DNA of 64,000 nt from Sphingobacterium thalpophilum (GTDB taxonomy: Bacteria; Bacteroidota; Bacteroidia; Sphingobacteriales; Sphingobacteriaceae): contig NZ_LR590484.1 in the NCBI RefSeq assembly GCF_901482695.1, positions 4,402,001 through 4,466,000 of the forward strand, in the 5' to 3' direction. The position numbers and the translations under genes were made by a program. Below are positions 48,914-59,403 of this stretch, piece by piece. The notes under the pieces were generated by a model. It did not search any database. It had not been told where the DNA came from and worked only from the letters and a program-made list of their open reading frames with translations. How positions within the stretch are numbered: position 1 is the first letter of the stretch; the number at the start of each line of letters is the position of its first letter.

Positions 48914-51900
48914 TTAAAATGTATATCCGAGGGATAGGCTAAAGGAGCTGCCCACTTTGCGGTTGAAGGTTTCTTTGTCTCCGACGCGGACCTTGTGTTT
49001 TCCATCTTCGGAGGTTTCGTAATAGCCTTCTTCGTATTTCCGTGAAAAACCGAACTTCCATTCGTAGATCTCGTCCCACTCCTGTGTCGGCAAGGCTGAA
49101 TTGGCCACTCCCTTCCACCGGTCCTGTAGTTTGAAGGTCTCGGCTCTGTTCACATAAAAGCGGAATGGACTGTTCAGCAGATTGCTCAGGTTGAGTTTGA
49201 TGTCCAGATTTTTGTTTTTGAGAAATTTATAGCTGATCTGTGCGTCCAGCTGATTCCGCGGCCGCTCATATTCGATCAGCTCCTCACTCATGGCGGTCAT
49301 AAAGGTTTTATACCCCATATGATTGAACGCCACATTGGCTCCCAGTCTGTCGGCAGTGTACTGTAAGGCTGCATTGTAGACCACGGGAATCTGTCCGTAA
49401 AGCGGGCGCTTGCTTTTCAGGACATACTTTTCGCGGTATTCAAAGCTGTTCCCGTATTTGTCGGTGCCCATGGATGTGGCTTTAAATTCGGCCGACTGTA
49501 CCCTGGAGCTCTGCAGTGTCACATTTCCGCTGAAATTGAACTGTTCCATCAATGAACCCGGCAGCATGAAACCTAAATTTTTGCGGATATCAAACTCCAG
49601 CCCCTTTACCTTGGCCCATTCTGAATTATTGGTCGTTACGTAAATGCGGTGTGAGGAATCCATCATCTGCTGGTACAATTCGATGGGGTTCTGAAAATAT
49701 TTATAGAAAAAGCCGATGGAGATCACTTCTGCAATGGAAGGGTACCACTCAAAGCGCATATCGTAGTGGTCGATCAGGGTGGAGAGCACACCTTCATTTC
49801 TACGGTATGCGCCGCCTAATGCCGGATCCTGCCGCACCATTCTCGAGTTTTCGATCAGCGCGGGCCGCACCACGGACTGTGCATAGGCGAGCCGGATGTT
49901 GACATCCTGTATCGGGGTCAGTGTCAGACTCGCTGCGGGCAGATAGCGCCAGGTTTTCTCCTCGGTCTCGGGATCCGCCGTCATGCCCACAATCTTTCCG
50001 GTTTTGGGGTCGACAAACTTTTGCTTGCGCATGGCAATGGTGCGTGCGTCCATCATCAGGTCATTATCGCCATTTTGTAAACTTTTATACTTGTAGTATT
50101 CGGCACGTAATCCCCATACCAGGCGGATCCAGGCATTGAAACGGTTGTCCAGCATGCCATAGACTGCCTGGTTGGTGTTTTTTCCCTCATAGGCACTCAC
50201 CGAGAAGGCGGCGGGATAATAGAACATCCCATGTAGAGGGTCTTTAAACTCCAGATACTCCGACCAGGTGTTGACTGGCGTGAAGGTATTTGCGCCTACC
50301 GAAACAATGGGCAGCGACACCCATTCAAACAGGCCGTGTCTGTCCATAAATTGATACCCGGCTTTCAGGATCTGTTTTTGTCCCAGCCAGCTGGTCTGGT
50401 AGCTCAGTGCGCCTTCGGCAATCTGGTTGGTCTCCGTGTAATGGTATTCGGACCGCGTAAAGGTGCCGTCTCCGGCATTGGCGTAGTGTGAAGGGATGAT
50501 ATTGTAAATCGTATCGTTTAAGGTTCCGATAGGGGCGAGCCAGGCTTCGGTTGCATCTTTCTCGACGTTATTGAGCCGGTTGCGCGCAACGTTCCATTCG
50601 AGTTTAAAATGGCCCAGCTGATGTTCGCCCTCCAGCTTGTTCTGGAGCATATCAATAAATTTGGGGCGGTCATACTCCCTGATGGCCGGTCTGGAATCGT
50701 GGCCGATGTCATTTCCCCAGCCCTTGATCACTGAAAACTGGTTGTTGAACATCCTCGAATAGAAGTTTCGGGAGCTGAGTTTGTGCTGCTTGCTGTTCCA
50801 GCCGAGATTGACCAGCCCGCTGAGGCTGGAGTTGAAATTATACTGCGTCGAGCTCGTCGGATTGACTTCTTTTCCGGTGCTGACCTCGTAGGTAGCTCCA
50901 TTTGTCTTTTGCCAGTTGCCCCGCTCAAAATTGGAGATGTTATCGATGGACTGCTCATTTCTGTAGCTGAGTGAGCCCACAAATCCCAGGACACCGCGGG
51001 CAGCAGGATAGGTCCTCCCGAGGCTGAACTGATAGTTCTGCCCGGGCATTGCGGTATATTTGCGTGTGCCCAGACGTTCTAATCCGCCGATCCGTTTGTT
51101 CTGGGCGCCGATCATTTCGGGTGTAAAAGGCGTCACGCCTTCAGGTACGGGTTTATAGGGATTGGCCGGATCGTAATTAATGCCGTTGAATACCGTTAAG
51201 TCTCTCGGAAAATGACCTCTGGTACCGTCGTCAAAAGCCAGGTAGTCCAGGCTGCCGCGGCCGTATCCGAGGAACTCCTTGCCTGTGGACCCGCTGATAT
51301 ACTTGCTTCCCATCGAAAAGGAGGTGAAGTTTCTGGTCGGAATGGCCAGGGTACTGATCTTGACCAGCCCGCCGCCAAAACCAAAGCTCAGGTCGGGGGA
51401 CGCGGTCTTGTGGATAATGACATTGTCAATCAGGTTGCTGGGCACGATATCAAATTCGAAGTCCCTGACCTGGACGTCGGTGCTCGGCAGGGTAGCACCG
51501 TCCATCATGGCCAGATTGTAACGTTCGGCGATACCACGGATGACGACGCGGCGGTTGTCGTTGGTACTCACTCCGGAGATCCGTTTTAAGGTTTCGCCTA
51601 CGTTTTTATCCGGTAAGACGGATATCTGTTCGCGGCTGATCCCGTTGGAGATGGTGGCTTCATTTTTCTGTCTGGCATAGAGTGAGGCAATGCTTTCCTG
51701 CCGGTAGCTGGCGGTGACCACAACCTGCTCGAGGCTCTTGACGGCATTCTGTAAAACGACGTTCAGATCAGTCTGCCGGCCTGCCCGGACGACGATGTCG
51801 GTAATGCGCTTGGTCTGATACGAAACGTAACGTACTTCGACCGTATAGGTTCCCGCCGGAAGGCTCAGCGAGTAGCTGCCGTCGGCCTTGCTTTTCAGCG

Positions 51901-52369
51901 ACTGCTTGTTCTGGAGTACGGTTATACTGGCATCGGCCAGCCCTTCGCCATTTTCGTTGATGATCCTTCCGCTGATAGTTCCCTGTTGCTGTACGGCCGT
52001 ATGGCTGGAGCTGCTGGACTGCGAAGGGAGGGAGGCTGCTGTTTTCTTTGCCGAGACGATCACCGACTGGTCTTTCAGGATAAAGGTCAGCGGCTGGTTC
52101 CTGAAGATCTCCGTCAGCACCATGTTGATGTCGGTGTTGTGGGCTTCTATCGTGACCGGCCGCGCCATTTTGAGGAGGCTGCCTTCGACCAAAAATCCAT
52201 AGCCTGTCTGGGTGCTGATTTTTTTGAAGACTTTGGCCAGGGAGCTGTTTTTCTCCGATAGGCTGATGTTTTGTCCGATTGCTCCTAAACTTATCTGCAG
52301 CATGCCTGAAAGTGTCATGAAGGTGATCAGCTTCATTTTCAATAGTATTTTTGTATTTTTTTTATACAT
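48914..52369 (-). CDS. TonB-dependent receptor with STN signalling domain
   Basis: An 1151-residue outer-membrane receptor. Order: signal segment (LITFMTLSGMLQISLGAIGQ), STN secretin/TonB short domain (about 45-110), carboxypeptidase-regulatory-like domain (ISGRIINENGEGLADASITV, about 133-215), plug (TISNGISREQISVLPDKNVG, MDGATLPSTDVQVRDFEFD) and barrel ending SLSLGYTF. The STN domain passes a substrate signal to FecR and the ECF sigma factor encoded just upstream. The substrate is unknown. Confidence 0.88.
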   Translation of the reverse strand: MYKKNTKILLKMKLITFMTLSGMLQISLGAIGQNISLSEKNSSLAKVFKKISTQTGYGFLVEGSLLKMARPVTIEAHNTDINMVLTEIFRNQPLTFILKDQSVIVSAKKTAASLPSQSSSSSHTAVQQQGTISGRIINENGEGLADASITVLQNKQSLKSKADGSYSLSLPAGTYTVEVRYVSYQTKRITDIVVRAGRQTDLNVVLQNAVKSLEQVVVTASYRQESIASLYARQKNEATISNGISREQISVLPDKNVGETLKRISGVSTNDNRRVVIRGIAERYNLAMMDGATLPSTDVQVRDFEFDIVPSNLIDNVIIHKTASPDLSFGFGGGLVKISTLAIPTRNFTSFSMGSKYISGSTGKEFLGYGRGSLDYLAFDDGTRGHFPRDLTVFNGINYDPANPYKPVPEGVTPFTPEMIGAQNKRIGGLERLGTRKYTAMPGQNYQFSLGRTYPAARGVLGFVGSLSYRNEQSIDNISNFERGNWQKTNGATYEVSTGKEVNPTSSTQYNFNSSLSGLVNLGWNSKQHKLSSRNFYSRMFNNQFSVIKGWGNDIGHDSRPAIREYDRPKFIDMLQNKLEGEHQLGHFKLEWNVARNRLNNVEKDATEAWLAPIGTLNDTIYNIIPSHYANAGDGTFTRSEYHYTETNQIAEGALSYQTSWLGQKQILKAGYQFMDRHGLFEWVSLPIVSVGANTFTPVNTWSEYLEFKDPLHGMFYYPAAFSVSAYEGKNTNQAVYGMLDNRFNAWIRLVWGLRAEYYKYKSLQNGDNDLMMDARTIAMRKQKFVDPKTGKIVGMTADPETEEKTWRYLPAASLTLTPIQDVNIRLAYAQSVVRPALIENSRMVRQDPALGGAYRRNEGVLSTLIDHYDMRFEWYPSIAEVISIGFFYKYFQNPIELYQQMMDSSHRIYVTTNNSEWAKVKGLEFDIRKNLGFMLPGSLMEQFNFSGNVTLQSSRVQSAEFKATSMGTDKYGNSFEYREKYVLKSKRPLYGQIPVVYNAALQYTADRLGANVAFNHMGYKTFMTAMSEELIEYERPRNQLDAQISYKFLKNKNLDIKLNLSNLLNSPFRFYVNRAETFKLQDRWKGVANSALPTQEWDEIYEWKFGFSRKYEEGYYETSEDGKHKVRVGDKETFNRKVGSSFSLSLGYTF

Positions 52370-52430
52370 TTGTTAATCTGAAATATGTGTTAATTGGATC
52401 GCGAAATTCATTTGCCTATTCCAGATATTG

Positions 52431-52457
52431 GCCAGTAGTGTTAGGACCACTATTGGC
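52431..52457. promoter_or_regulatory. Intergenic hairpin between fecR and the receptor gene
   Basis: GCCAGTAGTG (52431-52440) pairs with CACTATTGGC (52448-52457) with one G-T pair, and on the plus strand a T9 run follows. On the transcribed minus strand it may attenuate or process the message between the regulators and the receptor. Confidence 0.4.
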
Positions 52458-52489
52458 TTTTTTTTGGGAATAGGGCATGGGGTTGTGTC

Positions 52490-53653
52490 CTATTTTGTTT
52501 CTACGATAAGCCTCCTTCCTTGCATTTCTACCTGAATGCTTTTAAATGTTTTCAATAAATTCAGTACTTTCTCAAAGGGCCAGGACCGCGGTATCCTTCC
52601 CGTAAATGTTTCTGGGCTTGTGGTACCACGGTAGTGGATATCCACAGCATACCAGCGGCCGAACTCGTCGATAACCGTGCGGATGTCATTGTCCGTAAAG
52701 TCAAAGTAACCCTCTTTCCAGGCGATCACCTCGGCAGGGTCCACATGTTTGACTGACATGGACTGGCCGGCCACGATGCCCTGCTGGCCCGGACTCAGGA
52801 TGATGCGGCGGTGATGACTGCTCAGCGCTATGGAACCGGACAGGAGCGTGGTTCTGGCACTGGATCCAGCGTTATATGTGTTGACATTGAAATGTGTCCC
52901 CAATACTTCGATCATCTGGTTTTCGGACCATACCCTGAAAGGCTTCGCGGCATAGTGTGCCACCTCAAAATATACCTCGCCGGTGATCTTCACCTCTCTC
53001 GAATGGCCGTTGAAGGCCGAAGGATAGGTGATCGAGGATTGTGCATTCAGCCAGACACGGGTACCGTCAGCCAAGGTCAGCTGGTACCTGCCGCCCCGCG
53101 GGGTGGAGAGGGTATTTGAATATACCTTGGCGACCTTGCTGTTGGCGGTGTAAACCAGATTGCCCGGTTCGGATCTGTTGATATGCACGTTGCCTTCGGT
53201 AGCGAGTTCGCCTTTTTTTGATTCGTCGAGCACAATCTTTTCGCCATTGCCGAGCGTTAATACCGCTTTGTCCGTGGCAGGAGTAATGCTGCTTTCTGCT
53301 GTGACGATGGCTTGGTGCTCTATAGGTTGATTTTCGAAGATGTAAACACCAAAGGCAGCGATCAGCAGCAAAGAGGCGGCAGCCTGCAGTAGCCGCTTGC
53401 GGGGATAGAATAAAAACCGTTTTTTGGGGCTGGCAGCCACAGGCGATGGGGCAGAGGCAATCTGGTCGAGTATCTTTTCTTCCAGCTGCTTTTTCCGAAA
53501 CGCGCGTTCGTCGGTGCTTAAGCTGTCAAGGAGATCCGGATTGCCCTCAAACTGGGCGTACCAGTTGTCCAGAAGCCTGAGTTCTTCTTCGCTTATCGTC
53601 CCTGCCTCATATTTGGCAAGTATGTCGCCTATGTGTTGATTTTGACCGTCCAT
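52490..53653 (-). CDS. FecR-family anti-sigma factor
   Basis: A 387-residue inner-membrane regulator. The cytoplasmic N-terminus (ILAKYEAGTISEEELRLLDN) is followed by a membrane helix near 90-106 (AASLLLIAAFGVYIF), the FecR periplasmic domain (STPRGGRYQLTLADGTRVWL, KPFRVWSENQMIEVLGTHFN) and a DUF4974-type C-terminus. It should hold or activate the sigma factor encoded just upstream in response to the receptor STN domain. Confidence 0.9.
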   Translation of the reverse strand: MDGQNQHIGDILAKYEAGTISEEELRLLDNWYAQFEGNPDLLDSLSTDERAFRKKQLEEKILDQIASAPSPVAASPKKRFLFYPRKRLLQAAASLLLIAAFGVYIFENQPIEHQAIVTAESSITPATDKAVLTLGNGEKIVLDESKKGELATEGNVHINRSEPGNLVYTANSKVAKVYSNTLSTPRGGRYQLTLADGTRVWLNAQSSITYPSAFNGHSREVKITGEVYFEVAHYAAKPFRVWSENQMIEVLGTHFNVNTYNAGSSARTTLLSGSIALSSHHRRIILSPGQQGIVAGQSMSVKHVDPAEVIAWKEGYFDFTDNDIRTVIDEFGRWYAVDIHYRGTTSPETFTGRIPRSWPFEKVLNLLKTFKSIQVEMQGRRLIVETK

Positions 53654-53725
53654 TTCCTGTGCTTTATACTTACTAGTACCTCAAGCAGACAGAAGCGGGA
53701 ACAGGAAAATGAAAAAAAAACTGAA

Positions 53726-54334
53726 TTAATGTTTATGAAGGTACAGCAACAGCAGCAGCTGGAAAATATCCATTTGATGGTCTTTGATTTCGGCTCGCAT
53801 GATATTCATGGATTTCGTAATGTGCTTACGGACCATGGCCACCGAAATGTTCAGCTGCTCGGCAATATCCTGGTTCGAGCGTTTTTCGAAACGGCTCAGC
53901 AGAAATACCTGTTTGCAGGTGGCCGGCATTTTTTCGGCAATATGAAAAATTTTGGCGTGGATCTGCTTGGCTTCAAGCAGGCTGTCGGGCTGCACAGGGG
54001 AAGCCTGACCGAGGTGGGATACTGTTGCGGCATATTGTTCCTGGATTTTTTGTGCCCGGTAGGTTTTAAATACCTGAAACTTAACCGCCGTTCGGAGATA
54101 GGCGGCAAGGGAATGTTTGAGCTGGATTTCTTTTCTCCGCACATAAAAATCCACAAATACATCCTGAACGATTTCTTCTGCTATGGACAGCGAGCGCGTG
54201 CTTTTGCCCGCGGTATTGATCAATGGCTCCCAATAGCGGTTATAGAGTTCGGAAAAGGCAGCTTTATCGTCCTTCAGTTGGACCAGATCCACCAGTTCCT
54301 GATCCGTAAGCGTGGTAAATTCACAATTAGCCAT
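53726..54334 (-). CDS. FecI-type ECF sigma factor
   Basis: A 202-residue sigma-70-like factor. Region 2 is YNRYWEPLINTAGKSTRSLS plus IAEEIVQDVFVDFYVRR, and region 4 is RSNQDIAEQLNISVAMVRKH. It is the first gene of the receptor operon and likely transcribes it, with FecR acting as its anti-sigma/activator. Confidence 0.9.
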   Translation of the reverse strand: MANCEFTTLTDQELVDLVQLKDDKAAFSELYNRYWEPLINTAGKSTRSLSIAEEIVQDVFVDFYVRRKEIQLKHSLAAYLRTAVKFQVFKTYRAQKIQEQYAATVSHLGQASPVQPDSLLEAKQIHAKIFHIAEKMPATCKQVFLLSRFEKRSNQDIAEQLNISVAMVRKHITKSMNIMRAEIKDHQMDIFQLLLLLYLHKH

Positions 54335-54600
54335 GGTCTTTATGCAAAGACCAAATGTAAGTACGCAATTATACCTGAGCGTGTTACGAATATTAATAAA
54401 TTATTAATATTCGGGCCGGAGCGCCCCCGGGCAGCTGCTGCTTGCCTATGCGTTCCTCGACCGGTACGGGCACTGATACCATCCTCAGCGTTGCCACCGG
54501 CTGGGCTGGCGGCCGGAAAAGATGAGACTGGCTGCTGCAGCCTACAATTGTCGGACATGGACGAGGTCCATCATGAAGCCTTAGCTTCCTCCATGAATAG
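54335..54600. other. Upstream region of the FecI operon, no gene seen
   Basis: The AT-rich stretch 54375-54412 (TATTAATAAATTATTAATA) is probably promoter DNA for the sigma factor gene. The GC-rich part 54413-54600 contains no supportable gene. Confidence 0.4.
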
Positions 54601-54635
54601 AAAAAGCCGTTTGGATGATCTCCAAACGGCTTTTT
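54601..54635. terminator. Terminator after the SusC/SusD pair
   Basis: AAAAAGCCGTTTGGA (54601-54615) pairs perfectly with TCCAAACGGCTTTTT (54621-54635) around a five-base loop, with A/T tails on both sides. It works for leftward transcription out of susD. Confidence 0.88.
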
Positions 54636-54668
54636 CCATAGTGCTATAAGCTCGTCATTTTGAGCGGA

Positions 54669-56120
54669 CTATTTCTCCCACCATACTTTGGTATGGAAGT
54701 CATCTCCGCCCATCTGCTCGACGGCTTTGGCGTAGTTATCCGGATTAAAGCGGCGTACTTCATTCTTGTACATAAACCGTGTCGGCATGACACCATTGTA
54801 AAACATATACGGTGTTTTAGGTAATTTAGGATAGCCCGTACGGCGGTACTCAAACCACTGCTGGTAGTCCACCATAAAGAGACCTAAATATTTTTGAAGC
54901 ATAATCCGCTCCAGCGTGCCATTGAATTTGGCTGCTTCATTGGCAAAATAGTCTGCCGGAACTTGACCGCCGTATTGCTCGATCGATGCACGTACACCCT
55001 TTTCATAGGCTGTTTGTGCCTCGGCATCCATGCCCAGCGACAGATAGACTTCGGCTTTGATGAATTCAACTTCTGAATAGGGCATCAGGATCTCCTGGAT
55101 AGCGGTGCCGACCACCTCTGGGTACATGAGTTCACCATTCGGAGTGCTCGGACTAAATTTATAAGCGGATAGGTCGCCGGAGTGTCCCGCAGGTATCCCT
55201 TTATAACCTATTTTTACGGGTTTGTCGTTGACCATTTCGGTGGCCTCGGTCATGATAAACGGGCGTCTCGGATCATTCAGGGTGTTTAGATTATCGACGA
55301 AAAATTCGGCCATCGCCGTAAAATTGACATAATCCTGCCGTCTTCCCCAGGCATAATCATAGGGCGACTGACCGGTAATTTTTACGATGGCGGCATCCGC
55401 ATTGGAAGTAAAGATCGGGTACTGTGCGGGGTTATCCAGGATGGTTTTGATCTTTGCCGCCGCCGGAATGCGTTTGGACTGGCGCAGGTAATAACGCAAC
55501 AGGAGCGAGTTGTTGAATTTTCGCCACAGCTCTTTCTTGTTGTTGTAGAGCAGATCACTTCCATTCATCACATCCTCGCCGGCATACAGCGTGTTTGCGG
55601 TCTCCAAGGCTGCGATCATATCCGCGTAAATCTGCTCCTGCCTGTCAAACTTGGGCTGGCTGATATGTTCTTCGGCACGGAGTGCTTCGGACATCGGCAC
55701 ATCGCCAAAGCTATCGGTCAACAGGCCGGCAATATAGGCCTTTAAGGTGATGGCAACCGCCTTGTAAACGTCCTGTCCGCTTGTTTCGGCTGCTGATTCC
55801 ATTTCGCGGATATTCCGCAGGTACCGGTAACAGGTATTCCATGTACCGTCGCCGGAGGTTTCGGTAAAATAATACCGGTGCACGCCATTGGCCGCACTCG
55901 GATTGGCCAGGCCGGTCTGCATGATTTCCCAGGTAAAGTCGTTGCTCCGTACAGTGAAATAGGTTGACATGCCATATACCGTGGGCGTAATTAACGCACT
56001 GGGGGTCACATTTTCGACTTTGTTGGGATCGGTATTGATTTCATCAAAGTTTTTGGTACATCCCTGCAGTCCGACCATGGCCGACAGGAGAAGTGCAATG
56101 CTGATATGTTTGATTTTCAT
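54669..56120 (-). CDS. SusD/RagB-family outer-membrane lipoprotein (SusD-like 2)
   Basis: A 483-residue lipoprotein with lipobox VGLQGC. The start of the mature part, FDEINTDPNKVENVTPSALI, is typical of the SusD-like_2 branch. It contains TPR-like helices (YKAVAITLKAYIAGLLTDSF, GDVPMSEAL) and ends with MPTRFMYKNEVRRFNPDNY. It pairs with the SusC gene that ends ten bases upstream. No adjoining catabolic enzymes identify the substrate. Confidence 0.88.
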   Translation of the reverse strand: MKIKHISIALLLSAMVGLQGCTKNFDEINTDPNKVENVTPSALITPTVYGMSTYFTVRSNDFTWEIMQTGLANPSAANGVHRYYFTETSGDGTWNTCYRYLRNIREMESAAETSGQDVYKAVAITLKAYIAGLLTDSFGDVPMSEALRAEEHISQPKFDRQEQIYADMIAALETANTLYAGEDVMNGSDLLYNNKKELWRKFNNSLLLRYYLRQSKRIPAAAKIKTILDNPAQYPIFTSNADAAIVKITGQSPYDYAWGRRQDYVNFTAMAEFFVDNLNTLNDPRRPFIMTEATEMVNDKPVKIGYKGIPAGHSGDLSAYKFSPSTPNGELMYPEVVGTAIQEILMPYSEVEFIKAEVYLSLGMDAEAQTAYEKGVRASIEQYGGQVPADYFANEAAKFNGTLERIMLQKYLGLFMVDYQQWFEYRRTGYPKLPKTPYMFYNGVMPTRFMYKNEVRRFNPDNYAKAVEQMGGDDFHTKVWWEK

Positions 56121-56130
56121 TGGTCTCGAT

Positions 56131-59100
56131 TTAAAAATTAGCTCTCAGATTAATTCCGAACGTTCGTGTGCTCGGCATTTGTCCCATCTCCACACCGGGC
56201 ATGATCGTGGCGCCATTTAATGCGGCAGTCTCGGGATCATACATCGGGAAGTCGGACCACATCAATAGGTCACGGCCAAAAAATGCAATCGATGCACTGT
56301 TCATCTTCCAGCGCGACACGAGGCTTTTGGGCAGCCCGAATTCCAGACGGACCTCGCGCAGTTTCAGATAGGAGGCATCAAAGCTGTTGGTCTCCATATT
56401 GGCCCGGCGATAGTAGTCGCCGTACCAGGTATTGATAGCCACCTCTTTGGTATTGGGACGATAGGTACCGTCGCCATTGTCCACCACGCCCTCACCAACG
56501 ATAAATCCGGTCTCACGGCCTTTTAGCGTATGCTCCAGCTTACCTTGCTCGGTCATCTTGTGGTGTGTCTGGGAGTAGACAATGCCACCGTACTGTCCAT
56601 CCAGCAGGAAGCTAAAGGACATATTCTTGTAACGGAACTCGTTGTGCAGACCGCCCCGCCAGTCGGCGTAGGCATTTCCGATCTTGACTTTGTCCGTAGG
56701 GCGGACAGCCAGACCGGTGCTTGCATCAATCAGCACGTCGCCATGTTCATTGCGTACAAGACCATAACCCCACAGGTCTCCTGTCGAACCGCCAATGGTT
56801 GCCCGGATCTCTGCGGCGCCAGAACCACTGCTCGCAATGATCTGATAGGGCGTTTCCACGCCTTCTGTCAGTTCCAGTATCTTGTTGTCATTCTTCGACC
56901 AGTTTGCGGTTGCCGTCCACTGGAAGTTTTCTGTTTTGACGGGTATCCCTGATAAGCTCAGTTCCCAGCCTTGGTTTCTGATCAAACCGCCATTAATGAG
57001 GGCCTGGCTGAAACCGGTGCTGACGTCCAGCGGAACGGTCAGGATCTGGTTGCGGGAACGGTTGTAGTAAAAATTGATATCCGTCGTCAACCGGTTATTT
57101 AAAAATGCGAGATTCAGTCCGGCCTCTGTTGATGTGGATATTTCGGGTTTCAGATTTTCGTTATGCAGCACCGAAGGAGCCTCGGCAGATCCCGGAAAAA
57201 TGGACGTCTCAAAATATTTCAACGTGCTGTAAGGATCCGCGTCGTTACCGACCTGTGCCCAGGAGAGCCTCAATTTTGCAAAAGATACCGCTGATGGCAT
57301 CTGCATCAGATCGCTCAACACAAAACTACTGCTCACCGAGGGGTAAAAATAAGACCGGTTGTTGGCTGGTAAGGTAGACGACCAGTCGTTGCGCGCGGTC
57401 ACATCCAGAAAGATTTTATCCTTCCAGGACAGGTTTACCAGACCGAATACACTTTGAATTTCTTTTTTTATCAGCTTATTTTCGGCTACCGCATTGGTAA
57501 GGGCATTGCTCAATTTGTAAACACCCGGCGAGATCAATCCGCGGGCCACACCGATGTCTTCCTTCATATCGCGCTTCATCACGTTACCGCCCAGCGATGC
57601 CCGGAGGCTGAAATCCTCGCTCAGCTTGTCGGTGTAGGAAAGCAAGGCGTCGGTATTGGATTCCATATAGAACAGGTCCTGCTGCTTATAGTATCCCTTA
57701 GGGAAATTGGCGGTGTCCCAGGGCCGTCTTTGTTCGCGGCGGTCTGAACGCATATTGATACCCGACCGTAGCATCAGCTCCCATTTGGGGTTAAAGGTAT
57801 ATATTCCCTGCAGCATACCGTCGATGCCGTTGCTCACCAGGCTATTCGTCATTTCATAGGCAATGACAAATGGATTTTCGATATACGAACTGAATGGATG
57901 TATCTGCTCGAGATTCTCCTTTCCTTTCTTCCATCTCGGCCGGTACCAGTTGAGGTCGATACTCGGATTCTGGAAGATCATGAAGTAGGCAATGGACTGA
58001 TTGTTGTAGCCCGTTCCGGGGAGGTTGTCGCTGTTTTTGTTGGTGTAGTTGGCTTTGAAATTAATCTTGAGCTTGTCACTCAGATTGGCCGAACCATTGA
58101 AGGCAGCCACAAGGCGCTCAAACCCGGTATTGGGCATGATCCATTTATTCGAGGTATGCGTGAGTGATGTTCTTGCCGTAAACTTGTCTGTTCCGCCGTC
58201 GAATGCAACGCTGTTCATATAAGTCGCTCCTGTGCGGAAGAAACCTTTGACGCCGTCCTTGTAAGGCACCCATGGTGTGCGTTCGGTACCTGTTGTCTCC
58301 AGCTCTGGATCGTACTGGAAAAACATCTGCCCGTCAAATTTAGGTCCCCAGGCACTGGAGGTCGAACCGGTGTTGCGGCCATCCTCGGTCAGGCCGTAGG
58401 AATAATACGGATCGCCGTTGGCATTGCGTTCCAGGTTACCTTGTCCGTATTCATATTGAAAATCAGGCCATTTTAACACGTTTTGAAAACTGCTGTTTGA
58501 ATTGACGGTTACCCCGATACCTTTACCGTTTCTTTTTCCGGATTTGGTGGTAATAATCAGTGCGCCATTTCCTGCACGGCTACCATATAGTGCGGTCGCG
58601 GCGGCGCCTTTCAGCACGGATATGGATTCGATGTCGTCGGGGTTGATATCGCCGAGTCCATTTCCAAAATCCACGGGAATATCTTTGTCTGCTCCGCTGG
58701 AACCGGCGCCATAGGCATCGGTTACACCCGAACTAAACCGGCCATTGACCAGTGGAACCCCGTCCACGACAATCAGCGCTTCGTTTTTGGTCGGATCCAA
58801 TGAGCGGTCGCCCCGTAAGTTGATGCGCGCGGTGTTTAAGGGACCGCTGCTTGCCTGCGTGATGTTGAGTCCGGCGACCTTACCTTTCATGGCATCCACC
58901 CAGTTGCTCGGTGTCGCATCGGTCATCTGTTGGCCACTGATTTTACTCACGGCATATCCGAGGGACTTTTGCTCGCGTTTGATGCCCAGGGCCGTCACCA
59001 CGACTTCCTCCATCTTCTGGTCGGAACTATGTAAGGTGATGGATGCGTTTGTTGTGGTGGCTGACCATTTTCGTGCTAAGGGTTCATAACCGACACTTTG

Positions 59101-59403
59101 AAAGGTCACTTGCTGACCGGCGTCGACCTGAATGGTAAAACGGCCTTGATTATCTGTGGTTGTCAATGGCCTGCCGCCTGCGGTGATCGTGACGCCGGCT
59201 ATAGGTTGATGGGTGTTGTCGTCCAGCACCGTGCCGGATACCGAAACTTTCTGCTGGTTTAACCATACGTGTTTGTTCCCGTGAGGAGAAAAGGAATGCG
59301 CCGCTGCCGGAGCAAAACCCAATCCGACCAACAGTAAAAATGCGCGGCTGGTACGCCCGGAGTATCGGTGGAACGATGAGGTCATGTTTTTCATTTGTTT
59401 CAT
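56131..59403 (-). CDS. SusC/RagA-type TonB-linked outer-membrane protein
   Basis: About 1090 residues from the ATG at 59403. Signal region (AFLLLVGLGFAPAAAHSFS), carboxypeptidase-regulatory-like domain (VSGTVLDDNTHQPIAGVTI), SusC plug (VTALGIKREQKSLGYAVSKI, EALIVVDGVPLVNG, SVLKGAAATALYGSRAGNGA) and barrel ending TFGINLRANF. A TTG nine bases upstream is a less likely start. It forms a pair with the SusD gene downstream. Confidence 0.9.
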   Translation of the reverse strand: MKQMKNMTSSFHRYSGRTSRAFLLLVGLGFAPAAAHSFSPHGNKHVWLNQQKVSVSGTVLDDNTHQPIAGVTITAGGRPLTTTDNQGRFTIQVDAGQQVTFQSVGYEPLARKWSATTTNASITLHSSDQKMEEVVVTALGIKREQKSLGYAVSKISGQQMTDATPSNWVDAMKGKVAGLNITQASSGPLNTARINLRGDRSLDPTKNEALIVVDGVPLVNGRFSSGVTDAYGAGSSGADKDIPVDFGNGLGDINPDDIESISVLKGAAATALYGSRAGNGALIITTKSGKRNGKGIGVTVNSNSSFQNVLKWPDFQYEYGQGNLERNANGDPYYSYGLTEDGRNTGSTSSAWGPKFDGQMFFQYDPELETTGTERTPWVPYKDGVKGFFRTGATYMNSVAFDGGTDKFTARTSLTHTSNKWIMPNTGFERLVAAFNGSANLSDKLKINFKANYTNKNSDNLPGTGYNNQSIAYFMIFQNPSIDLNWYRPRWKKGKENLEQIHPFSSYIENPFVIAYEMTNSLVSNGIDGMLQGIYTFNPKWELMLRSGINMRSDRREQRRPWDTANFPKGYYKQQDLFYMESNTDALLSYTDKLSEDFSLRASLGGNVMKRDMKEDIGVARGLISPGVYKLSNALTNAVAENKLIKKEIQSVFGLVNLSWKDKIFLDVTARNDWSSTLPANNRSYFYPSVSSSFVLSDLMQMPSAVSFAKLRLSWAQVGNDADPYSTLKYFETSIFPGSAEAPSVLHNENLKPEISTSTEAGLNLAFLNNRLTTDINFYYNRSRNQILTVPLDVSTGFSQALINGGLIRNQGWELSLSGIPVKTENFQWTATANWSKNDNKILELTEGVETPYQIIASSGSGAAEIRATIGGSTGDLWGYGLVRNEHGDVLIDASTGLAVRPTDKVKIGNAYADWRGGLHNEFRYKNMSFSFLLDGQYGGIVYSQTHHKMTEQGKLEHTLKGRETGFIVGEGVVDNGDGTYRPNTKEVAINTWYGDYYRRANMETNSFDASYLKLREVRLEFGLPKSLVSRWKMNSASIAFFGRDLLMWSDFPMYDPETAALNGATIMPGVEMGQMPSTRTFGINLRANF

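Noticed and set aside
53633..54649. Long rightward ORF over the FecI gene
   Set aside because: It is the shadow of the sigma-factor gene, which has clear region 2 and region 4 motifs on the other strand.
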